From the NCBI GenBank assembly GCA_024330215.1, contig JANDLU010000001.1:86643-150642 (forward strand): a DNA stretch of 64,000 nucleotides, given 5' to 3'. The first letter of the stretch is position 1; every line of letters begins with the position of its first letter. The translations under genes and the position numbers were made by a program. The notes below the pieces were generated by a model that saw only the letters and a list, made by a program, of their open reading frames with translations, did not search any database and was not told the DNA's origin. Shown in pieces: positions 57,572 to 64,000 of this stretch. This DNA is from Candidatus Gaiellasilicea maunaloa. GTDB lineage: Bacteria; Actinomycetota; Thermoleophilia; Gaiellales; Gaiellaceae.

Positions 57572-58783
57572 CTACTCGATCAGCGTGAGCAGCTTGAACA
57601 TCGGCAGGTACATCGCGATCACGATCGTGCCGACCATGATCCCGACGCCGATCATCAGGATCGGCTCGATGATCGAGGTCAGGGCGTGGATGCTCGCGTC
57701 GACCTCGTCCTCGTAGAAGTCCGCGATCTTTCCGAGCATCTTGTCGAGCTCGCCGGTCTCCTCGCCGATCTTGACCATCTGCCCGACCATCGGCGGGAAG
57801 ACGGAGTCCTCGATCAGCGGGTCGCTGATCCGCGCTCCTTCGTGGACGCGGGTCCGGACGTCGGCGAGCGAGCTCTCGATCACGTAGTTGCCGGCCGTCG
57901 CGCCGGTGATCTCGAGCGCCTGGATGATGTCGACGCCGGCGGCGACGAGTGTCGAGAGCGAGCGCGAGAATCGCGCGAGCGCCACCTTCTGGACGACATC
58001 GCCGATCTTCATCGGCACCTTGAGCTTGAAGCGGTCCCAGCTTCGGCGGCCCTGCTCGGTCCGCTTGAGCTTCCTCAGCCCAAGCGCGAGCACGATCAGC
58101 GTGGGGAAGATGATGAACCAGTAGCCGCGGAGCATGTTCGACGCTCCCATCACGATCTGAGTCGGCTTCGGCAGCTCGCCCCCGAGGTCGGCGAACACGT
58201 CGACGAACACCGGCACGATGAAGAGCAGCATGAAGATCAGGACGAGGGTCGCGAAGCTGAGCACGACGGCCGGATAGACCATCGCGCCGCGCACGCGCCG
58301 CTTGAGCTGCGTCTCCTTCTCGATCTGCGTAGCGACGCGATCGAGCACCGTGTCGAGCGTGCCCGACGACTCGCCCGCCTCGACCATCGAGACGAAGAGC
58401 CGGTTGAAGACCTTCGGGTGGCGCGCCAGCGCGCGGGAGAAGACCACCCCCGACTCGACGTCCGAGCGCACGTCGGCGATCGTCTGGGAGAGGTAGGAAT
58501 CGTTCGTCTGCTCCTCGAGCGTGACGAGCGCGGCGACGACGCTCACACCGGCCTCGATCATCGTGGCGAGCTGCCGGGCGAAGATCTGGAGCGACTTCGG
58601 CTTGACTCTCTTGAACCTCGAGCCGACGCCGGTCTCGCCCGCCGCAGCACGCTCGGCGAGCGACCGCGGCAGCAACCCGCGCGCCTGGAGCAGATCGGTC
58701 GCCGCGAACGTGTCCGGCGCGTGGATGACGCCCGAGCTCTCGAGTCCTTGGGCGTTGATCGCCTCGTATGTGAATGCAGCCAT
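57572..58783 (-). CDS. pilC: Type IV pilus/type II secretion inner-membrane platform protein
   Basis: 403 residues with two GspF/PilC domains (FARQLATMIEAGVSVVAALV and FSRSLSTLVAAGVDIIQALE) and three hydrophobic segments (VLSFATLVLIFMLLFIVPVF, the ~200-230 region, and the C-terminal MIGVGIMVGTIVIAMYLP). It anchors the assembly and retraction ATPases. N-terminus AFTYEAINAQGLESSGVI is typical. Last gene of the pilus group, 33 bases after the SPOR gene. Confidence 0.93.
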   Translation of the reverse strand: MAAFTYEAINAQGLESSGVIHAPDTFAATDLLQARGLLPRSLAERAAAGETGVGSRFKRVKPKSLQIFARQLATMIEAGVSVVAALVTLEEQTNDSYLSQTIADVRSDVESGVVFSRALARHPKVFNRLFVSMVEAGESSGTLDTVLDRVATQIEKETQLKRRVRGAMVYPAVVLSFATLVLIFMLLFIVPVFVDVFADLGGELPKPTQIVMGASNMLRGYWFIIFPTLIVLALGLRKLKRTEQGRRSWDRFKLKVPMKIGDVVQKVALARFSRSLSTLVAAGVDIIQALEITGATAGNYVIESSLADVRTRVHEGARISDPLIEDSVFPPMVGQMVKIGEETGELDKMLGKIADFYEDEVDASIHALTSIIEPILMIGVGIMVGTIVIAMYLPMFKLLTLIE

Positions 58784-58816
58784 GTCTCTTCCTTCGTCGT
58801 CAGCCGGTTGGCCCGG

Positions 58817-59530
58817 CTAGTACCTGAGGATCTCGCGGATGTAGGCGGTCGAATAGCCGGATGCGTGCGCGCGGCCCGAGGCGCGCCGGACGGCGGAGAC
58901 CGTCGCATAGGGGCCGGTGTAGACGACGTAGTAGCCCGAGCGAAGCGTCTTCCGCGTCGAGGAGTCGAGCACGGACGCCGAGAGCCCTCTCCCGTTGGCG
59001 CGGCTTGCGAATCGCTCTGCGTAGGCGCGGCCGACGCCGTTGCGGACCGAGGCGAGCACGACGATCCAGCCGCGCTTCGCGACCGCATCCGGGGTGGGCG
59101 TGCCGACGACGATCCGACCGGGCAGCCGTGCAGGCGGCGGGGCTGCCGCCGGCGTGAAGGTGGCAGCGGCACTCTTCCGGAACGGGTCGCGGGATCCGTT
59201 CGGCGCCGAGACATCGGCTGCCTGTGGATCGAGGTCGCGGAGCGAGCGAACCTGGAAGGGATCGGCTCCGCCGCCCTTCACGAGGAGCGCGGTCGGCTGC
59301 TTGCGCTCTGGTGGCGCAGCAGCGGGCAGTGCCGTACCCGGCACTCCCGGAGCGGGTGCTGCGACGGCCGTCGAACCGTCGCCGACCAGCTTCATCAGCT
59401 TCGGGCCCTGGATCACGAGCAGGAGTGCGAGCACTCCGAGTCCACCGAAGGCGATCACCTTCTGGCGCCGCTGCTTGGAGGCGGCCGCCGTCTCGCGTCG
59501 CCGCTCCGCCTGCTTGCTCGTTCTGCTCAC
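58817..59530 (-). CDS. Single-pass membrane protein with C-terminal SPOR-like domain
   Basis: 237 residues: basic cytoplasmic N-terminus (KQAERRRETAAASKQRRQK), one membrane helix (AFGGLGVLALLLVIQG), a Pro/Ala linker and a C-terminal repeat-fold segment (RGWIVVLASVRNGVGRAYAE, YYVVYTGPYATVSAVRRAS) that matches the SPOR glycan-binding pattern (two beta-alpha-beta halves). It takes the place that pilP holds in Gram-negative pilMNOPQ operons; with no outer membrane, a wall-binding anchor would make sense. GTG start overlaps the pilO stop (GTGA). Confidence 0.75.
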   Translation of the reverse strand: MSRTSKQAERRRETAAASKQRRQKVIAFGGLGVLALLLVIQGPKLMKLVGDGSTAVAAPAPGVPGTALPAAAPPERKQPTALLVKGGGADPFQVRSLRDLDPQAADVSAPNGSRDPFRKSAAATFTPAAAPPPARLPGRIVVGTPTPDAVAKRGWIVVLASVRNGVGRAYAERFASRANGRGLSASVLDSSTRKTLRSGYYVVYTGPYATVSAVRRASGRAHASGYSTAYIREILRY

Positions 59531-60153
59531 CTGCCCGCAGCCTCTGCAAGCGGGGCATCCAGGGGCGCGGTCGGCGCTCCCGCCGCCGGTACCGTCCCGC
59601 GGAAGACGAACGCGGCGACGCTGAGCGTTGCCTTCACGTTGCCCGTTGTGTCACCACCGGCGAACTGGATCGAATCGACGGCGAACAGCCGACCGGATCC
59701 CTTCACCTTGTCGCGGCGGATGTCGGCGCCGTCCCGCAGGCTCCGAAGGAAGTTCCGGATCCCGAAGTAGCGGCCCTCGACACCGACGGTCATGGCTACC
59801 ACGTCCGCTGCGCCCACGCTCACCGCCGGTTGCGGCGTGATCGCAGTGATGCGTACACGCGTGGCCGCAGATGCCCCCGAGAGCTGCCGGAGGATGCCCG
59901 ACATCTCCACCTCGTCGGGGATCGCCTTCCTCAAGGTTGCGAGCTCCGCCTTACTCTCGCTGGGAAGTGCGCCGCGGACGAGCGACTGCGCGACCACGAG
60001 CTGCGTCTCCGCCTCCTCGATCTTCACGGAGAGATCCGCCGCCTTCGACCGCTGCGGCGAGACGATCCCGAACCAACCGACGAGCAGGACGAGCAGGATT
60101 CCCCCCGCCCCAACCGCGAAGGCCCTGCGGCTGTTCAGACGCTCGATCATCAC
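59527..60153 (-). CDS. pilO: Type IV pilus alignment protein PilO
   Basis: 208 residues: short cytoplasmic N-terminus, one helix (AVGAGGILLVLLVGWFGIVS), a coiled coil (AADLSVKIEEAETQLVVAQ) and an extracytoplasmic ferredoxin-like domain (VAMTVGVEGRYFGIRNFLR) as in PilO. Forms a complex with PilN that links PilM to the pilus base. Start overlaps the pilN stop (ATGA). Confidence 0.85.
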   Translation of the reverse strand: MMIERLNSRRAFAVGAGGILLVLLVGWFGIVSPQRSKAADLSVKIEEAETQLVVAQSLVRGALPSESKAELATLRKAIPDEVEMSGILRQLSGASAATRVRITAITPQPAVSVGAADVVAMTVGVEGRYFGIRNFLRSLRDGADIRRDKVKGSGRLFAVDSIQFAGGDTTGNVKATLSVAAFVFRGTVPAAGAPTAPLDAPLAEAAGR

Positions 60154-60782
60154 CGACCTCCAGTGGAGCCGAGGGTTGCTCCGATCGTGAACTGCACGGA
60201 CGAGGTGCTCCCGCTGCCGCTACGCGTGCTCGACTGGAGCGTCACGTCTGACAGCCATGGGAGGAGCGCCAGCCGGTCGAGGACCTCTGCGACGCGCTTC
60301 TGCGAGTCGGCGAAGCCCGCGACCAGGAACCCGGTCGGCACTGTTGCCACCGCCGCCACAGGAGCGGCAGTACCCGCCGCAGCAACGGTGGTGAGGGTGG
60401 GCGAAGTTGCATTGAGGCTCTGCAGCCAGGCGTTGCTGGGCAGGACGCGCGAGAGGTCACGAAGGACGACCTCCCAGGCGAGCCGCTGCGCAACCACCGT
60501 TCGGAATGCGGCGAGCCGTGCTGCGCTCGCGGCACGGGCCTGCTGCACCGCGGCCGCACGGGCCTGCGCTGCGACGAGCTTCGTCTCGACGTCGTGCAGA
60601 GCAGTGCGACGGTCGTCGACAACGCTACGCTGCTGCACGAAGAGGCCGGCGAACGCCAGTGCGAGGACGGCCGCCGCGATGCCGGCGCCGGACAGGATGC
60701 GCCGCGCGGACGCTTCGCGGCCTACCGCGAGCCAGCGGTTTCCGGGCCGCGCGTTCTCGGGAAGGAGGTTGACGGCGCGCAT
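60150..60782 (-). CDS. pilN: Type IV pilus alignment protein PilN
   Basis: 210 residues. N-terminal motif VNLLPENARPGNR is the classic PilN PilM-binding motif (I/V-N-L-L-P), followed by a membrane helix (GIAAAVLALAFAGLFVQQ), a coiled coil and a ferredoxin-like domain (LDRLALLPWLSDVTLQSSTR). ATG overlaps the pilM stop (TGATG). Confidence 0.9.
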   Translation of the reverse strand: MRAVNLLPENARPGNRWLAVGREASARRILSGAGIAAAVLALAFAGLFVQQRSVVDDRRTALHDVETKLVAAQARAAAVQQARAASAARLAAFRTVVAQRLAWEVVLRDLSRVLPSNAWLQSLNATSPTLTTVAAAGTAAPVAAVATVPTGFLVAGFADSQKRVAEVLDRLALLPWLSDVTLQSSTRSGSGSTSSVQFTIGATLGSTGGR

Positions 60783-61966
60783 CAGGCCTCCATCCCCAGT
60801 CCGATCGCGACGGCGAGCGAGGCGAGGTCGTCGCGACTTCGCACATCGTCCGCCGCCTGCACGTGCGCGAGCGAGTCGGCGCGCCGGACGTCGACGCGCG
60901 TGAGCTGCTCGAGCTCCTCGGGCAGCCCGGGAATTAGGCTCGTCCCGCCCGAGACGAGGATGTGCGAGATTGCGCGCGATCCCGGCTGGCTCTGGTAGAA
61001 CTGAAGTGAGGCGATGAGCTCACGGGCGAGCTTCTGCAGCTCGCCCTTGACCGTCTCGCGCACGGCCGGCTGCCGCGGATCCTCGGCCGGATCCTCGCCC
61101 GAGTCCTCGTAGGTGTCACCCACCAAGGAGACGCCGAGCTTCAACTCCGTCGCCTCGTCGGCGGCGACCTTGAGCTCGACGGCGATCGCGCTCTCCAGCA
61201 TCCCCCCGCCCCACTCGAGGACGCGCGTGAACTCGCAGACGGCCCCGTCGGAGATGGCGAGCGTCGAGCGGTCGTGGCCGAGCGAGACGGCGACGACAGC
61301 AGACGCCGCCTCCTTCGCGGGGTCGGACGCATCGGGGCCGATCGCCCTCAGGAGAGCGAACGCCTCCAGGTCGATTCCGGCGAGCTCGATCTTCGCAGCG
61401 CGGCAGACCTCGACGTAGCGTTCGATCGGCTCGCGGTACGCCGCGGCCAGCAGGATGCGCCGCGAGACGTTGCCGTGCTCGTCGACGGTCTGGCTGACGA
61501 CGTGGTAGTCCAGGACGGCCTCCTCGATCGGGATCGAGACCGCCTCGTGGGCGCGGAACCGGATTGCGTTCTCGAGTTGCCGCTCGTCGGCGATCCCGTC
61601 GATGTCGAACGCACGCACGCCGATGCCTCTCGTCGCGAGACCGAGCCGGACGCCGCGGCGCGGCAGGTTGTGCTCGGTGAAGAAGCTGTCGAGTGCGTGT
61701 GCGAGCGCCTGCACGTCGCGCACCTCGCCGCCGACCACGATCCCGCGGTCGAGCGGACGGCGCGCAACCTGGACGAGGCTCGCCGAGCCGTTGTTGACGA
61801 CACGCGACGCGGCGAGCTGAGAGCCGCCGACCTTGAGGCCTACGAGCTCCCGCCTGGCCGAGCGCTTGCTCCTCCCCGGGCTCGCGAGAGTCTTCGTGAC
61901 GCTCTGCTTCTGCCGCCGCCTCGGGACGAGGTCGGACAGCTTGATCTCTTTCTTCAGGTCGACCAC
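60782..61966 (-). CDS. pilM: Type IV pilus actin-like ATPase PilM
   Basis: 394 residues with the actin/FtsA-like folds: ELVGLKVGGSQLAASRVV (phosphate 1 region), AVSLGHDRSTLAISDGAV (phosphate 2) and HILVSGGTSLIPGLPEEL (adenosine motif). The first ~35 residues form a basic extension (PRRRQKQSVTKTLASPGR) not usual in PilM. GTG start 61964-61966, three bases after pilT. Confidence 0.9.
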   Translation of the reverse strand: MVDLKKEIKLSDLVPRRRQKQSVTKTLASPGRSKRSARRELVGLKVGGSQLAASRVVNNGSASLVQVARRPLDRGIVVGGEVRDVQALAHALDSFFTEHNLPRRGVRLGLATRGIGVRAFDIDGIADERQLENAIRFRAHEAVSIPIEEAVLDYHVVSQTVDEHGNVSRRILLAAAYREPIERYVEVCRAAKIELAGIDLEAFALLRAIGPDASDPAKEAASAVVAVSLGHDRSTLAISDGAVCEFTRVLEWGGGMLESAIAVELKVAADEATELKLGVSLVGDTYEDSGEDPAEDPRQPAVRETVKGELQKLARELIASLQFYQSQPGSRAISHILVSGGTSLIPGLPEELEQLTRVDVRRADSLAHVQAADDVRSRDDLASLAVAIGLGMEA

Positions 61967-61969
61967 CGT

Positions 61970-63109
61970 CTATACCTCCGCGGCCAGGACGAGGCCATTG
62001 TTCGAGGACTGCAGGGACTTGAAATCGGTATAGCCCGCACGCTCGAGCAGGCCGCGTAGCTCCGCAGGGCGCGTCGAGCGCGAGAAGGCGACGTCGGAGG
62101 TGATCACCCGGCGCAGCGCGAGATCGGCGAGCGACTGCTCCATCGTCTGCATCCCGCGCGAGGAGCTCGTCTGCATGACCGAGTAGATCTGCTCGATCTT
62201 CGCCTGCCGGATCAGGTTCCGGACTGCGTCGTCGGGCATTAGGATCTCGAGAGCGGGCACGCGGCCGGCGCCGTCGGCGGTGGGGACGAGGTTCTGGGTG
62301 ACGATCCCTTGCAGCGTGCCGGCGAGCTGAGCGCGCACCTGATCCTGCTGCTCGGGCGGGAAGACGTCGATGATGCGGTCGATCGTCTGGGGGGCGCTCT
62401 GGGTGTGCAGGGTCGCGAAGACGAGATGGCCGGTCTCGGCGGCCGTCAGGGCCGTTCCGATGGTCTCCAGGTCGCGCATCTCGCCGACGAGGATCACGTC
62501 GGGGTCCTGACGGAGCGCGGCGCGCAGCGAGTCGGCGAACGAGATCGCATCGGGGCCGATCTCGCGCTGGTTGACGATGCAGCTCTTGTGCCAGTGGAGA
62601 AACTCGATGGGGTCCTCGATCGTGAGGATGTGCTCGTGCCGCGTCGTGTTGACGTGGTCGAGCAGCGCCGCGAGCGTCGTCGACTTGCCGGAGCCCGTCG
62701 GGCCGGTGACGAGGACGAGACCGCGTGCCATGTCGGCGAGCTCGTAGAGTCGCTCCGGCAGCGCGAGCTGCTCGAGCGACTTGATCTCGGCGGGAACGAG
62801 CCGGAAGGCGGCTCCCAGGCTCTCGCGCTGGAAGTAGGCGTTGACGCGGAAACGCGCGACGCCCGGCACTGCGTAGGAGAAGTCGATCTGCCGGCGCGTC
62901 TCGAGCTGCTTCTGCTGCTCGGTCGAGAGGATCCGGTAGATGATCGAGCGAGTCTCGTCGGGATCGAGCTTGTCCAGCCCCGGCAGCCGCTGCAGGCGGC
63001 CGTTGACGCGGATCACAGGCGGCGACCCGGCCGTCACGTGGAGGTCGGAGGCGTTTTGCCCGACCATCGGCTCCAGCAGCTCGTCGATCGATTTCACGGT
63101 GTTCGACAC
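61970..63109 (-). CDS. pilT: Type IV pilus retraction ATPase PilT
   Basis: 379 residues. N-terminal PAS-like domain, Walker A GPTGSGKSTTLAALLDH, Asp box EDPIEFLH, Walker B DPDVILVGEMRDLETI, His box GHLVFATLHT and the C-terminal PilT-specific segment near VPALEILMPDDAVRNLIRQ (AIRNLIRE-type motif). The AIRNLIRE-like motif supports retraction ATPase over assembly PilB. No PilB is in the window. It is separated from pilA by a hairpin element. Confidence 0.93.
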   Translation of the reverse strand: MSNTVKSIDELLEPMVGQNASDLHVTAGSPPVIRVNGRLQRLPGLDKLDPDETRSIIYRILSTEQQKQLETRRQIDFSYAVPGVARFRVNAYFQRESLGAAFRLVPAEIKSLEQLALPERLYELADMARGLVLVTGPTGSGKSTTLAALLDHVNTTRHEHILTIEDPIEFLHWHKSCIVNQREIGPDAISFADSLRAALRQDPDVILVGEMRDLETIGTALTAAETGHLVFATLHTQSAPQTIDRIIDVFPPEQQDQVRAQLAGTLQGIVTQNLVPTADGAGRVPALEILMPDDAVRNLIRQAKIEQIYSVMQTSSSRGMQTMEQSLADLALRRVITSDVAFSRSTRPAELRGLLERAGYTDFKSLQSSNNGLVLAAEV

Positions 63110-63134
63110 GTTCTCCCTTTCGGCACCAGGCGGC

Positions 63135-63211
63135 GCCAGCTTGAGTTCGGTGGGAGGCCGCCGCGGAGGCGACCTCCCACCGAGATCGGTGGTTCAGGTG
63201 GGTCGGACTCG
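63135..63211 (-). repeat. 3'-UTR hairpin element after pilA, copy A
   Basis: A 77-bp sequence directly after the pilA stop, ~95% identical to copy B at 63925-64000, with a 54-base identical run. In pilA mRNA, UCGGUGGGAGG pairs with CCUCCCACCGA (11 bp), and CCACCGA pairs with UCGGUGG, so two hairpins compete for UCGGUGG. It could lower read-through from pilA into pilT or stabilise pilin mRNA. Confidence 0.65.
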
Positions 63212-63212
63212 C

Positions 63213-63650
63213 CTAGGCGATATCCGCCGCCGCGCAGACAGCGACCGCGCCAGTACCCGAAGAGGGGCCGACCGTCAACACGCCGCCCGGGCCCTTCATC
63301 TTGGCTCGCTTGTCGCCCGAGACAGCGGTGATGCAGTACTTGTCGGCGTCACCGAGGACGCCCTCGACCTTGATCCCCGAGTCGTACGAGGTCTGCAGCC
63401 GCGTCAGGGTGAAGTCGTTCGGGGCCGCGGCGGTCGAGTCGTAGTTGCCGCGGTCGGAGTAGAACGCCTCGGCCGACGGCACAGCCGCACGAGCGTTCGA
63501 GGACGCCGCCTTCTCGTTCGCGCGATCCCTGAAGCCGAGGTACGAGGGGACTGCGATCGCGAGCAGGATCCCGATGATGACGATGACGACCAGGAGCTCG
63601 ATGAGGGTGAAGCCCTCCTCGCGCGCCAGCCGCTGCTGAAGCTTGGACAT
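63213..63650 (-). CDS. pilA: Type IV major pilin-like protein
   Basis: 145 residues with the class III leader MSKLQQRLAREEG, cut before Phe in GFTLIELLVVIVIIGILLAI, including Glu5. The head domain has two cysteines (YCITAV, VAVCAA) that could form the usual C-terminal disulfide. AAGGGAGAC 5 bases before ATG is a strong ribosome binding site. Pilins polymerise into the fibre driven by PilB/PilT. It is first in the visible pilus group. Confidence 0.93.
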   Translation of the reverse strand: MSKLQQRLAREEGFTLIELLVVIVIIGILLAIAVPSYLGFRDRANEKAASSNARAAVPSAEAFYSDRGNYDSTAAAPNDFTLTRLQTSYDSGIKVEGVLGDADKYCITAVSGDKRAKMKGPGGVLTVGPSSGTGAVAVCAAADIA

Positions 63651-63924
63651 GCAGTCTCCCTTGTGCCGGTGAATGGGACCCCACTGATATCGCTCGGCTC
63701 GGGGCGCGGCTCCACCCCCGTTAGGGGTATCTGCGCCGGGGGTATCGGTGCCGCCGAGCTCGGAGCCAGGTGGACGCGACGAGGTCGCGCGCGAGCGCCT
63801 CCACGGCCTCCTGGTTCGAGAAGCCAGTAGGCCGGATCGCTCGGCGTCGCACGCCTCGCCAGACCTGTGTGGCGACCACGAACCTGTCCCGCCGTGACCT
63901 GTGGTGACGCTCGCGACTGATGTT
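63651..63924. promoter_or_regulatory. pilA upstream region
   Basis: About 270 bases between pilA and the repeat copy B. Repeated GATACCCC words (near 63720-63745) and a GATATC about 40 bases before the start could belong to the promoter. A tracked 82-codon ORF (63721-63969) has an Arg-rich composition and runs into the repeat, so I do not call it a gene. Confidence 0.35.
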
Positions 63925-64000
63925 GCCAGCTCGATCTCGGTGGGAGCCGCCGCGGAGGCGACCTCCCACCGAGATCGGTGGTTCAGGTGGGTCGGACTCG
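63925..64000 (-). repeat. 3'-UTR hairpin element, copy B (window edge)
   Basis: Nearly identical to copy A after pilA. Here the stem is even longer (GAUCUCGGUGGGAG with CUCCCACCGAGAUC, 14 bp). Because copy A follows directly on a pilin stop codon, a second pilin gene ending just past the right edge is likely. Confidence 0.6.

Noticed and set aside
63721-63969. 82-codon minus-strand ORF upstream of pilA
   Set aside because: Arg-rich composition, overlaps the repeated 3'-UTR element and shows no ribosome binding site or family features.

Overview
The window is high-GC DNA, consistent with a member of the Actinomycetota. The mix of FabI, a type IV pilus cluster, GTG/TTG starts and leaderless-looking starts suggests class Thermoleophilia (Gaiellales-like), but no 16S gene or database search supports a narrower call.

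Layout. (1) 1-2163 is a worn edge: the 3' end of a membrane-type gene, a DUF6328-like membrane protein, a chagasin-type protease inhibitor and at least three gene remnants. (2) 2164-11196 holds fabI, a secreted subtilase, a divergent pair of cell-wall hydrolases (NlpC/P60 and 3D) that both carry coiled-coil N-termini, a LuxR-type response regulator, a helical unknown and dacB. (3) 11255-50690 is an almost unbroken minus-strand block: tRNA-Met(CAT), rpmG-secE-nusG-rplKAJL-rpoBC, a secreted unknown, then rpsLG-fusA-tuf, the S10, spc and alpha operons, and finally rplQ, NfeD, truA, a HAD phosphatase and ligA. Neighbouring genes mostly overlap at stop/start (ATGA, GTGA, TGATG, TAGTG), so translation is coupled through long stretches. 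(4) 50691-52561 holds a 5'-truncated thymidine kinase, tandem palindromes and a secreted endonuclease/phosphatase-like protein. (5) 52910-63650 holds a GGDEF+HD-GYP protein, a stand-alone MshEN-type protein, a GT-C glycosyltransferase and the type IV pilus genes pilA-pilT-pilM-pilN-pilO-SPOR-pilC.

Most unusual signal. The ribosomal block is full of exact inverted repeats placed at gene borders. Four intergenic regions (secY/adk, rpsQ/rplN, rplB/rpsS, rplW/rplB) carry the same structured element: a long outer stem that buries the Shine-Dalgarno region of the next gene, and an inner hairpin with compensatory changes flanked by two nearly invariant motifs. In all four a 25-26 codon ORF begins in the hairpin with M-x-x-P-C-V-L-A and ends on the start codon of the next gene. 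A fifth, core-less relative lies between rpsK and rpsD. Other borders carry tiny-loop hairpins over the ribosome binding site (rplF, rpsH, tuf, rpoA), palindromes that mirror the last codons and stop codon (rpoB, rpsH, rpsD, nusG, rpsJ, rplN, rpsZ), and a hairpin whose loop contains the rplC start codon. Exact palindromes also lie inside the coding extensions of rplV, rplO, rpsQ and rplJ. I do not recognise this arrangement as a described RNA family; the structural claims come from reading the sequence by eye.
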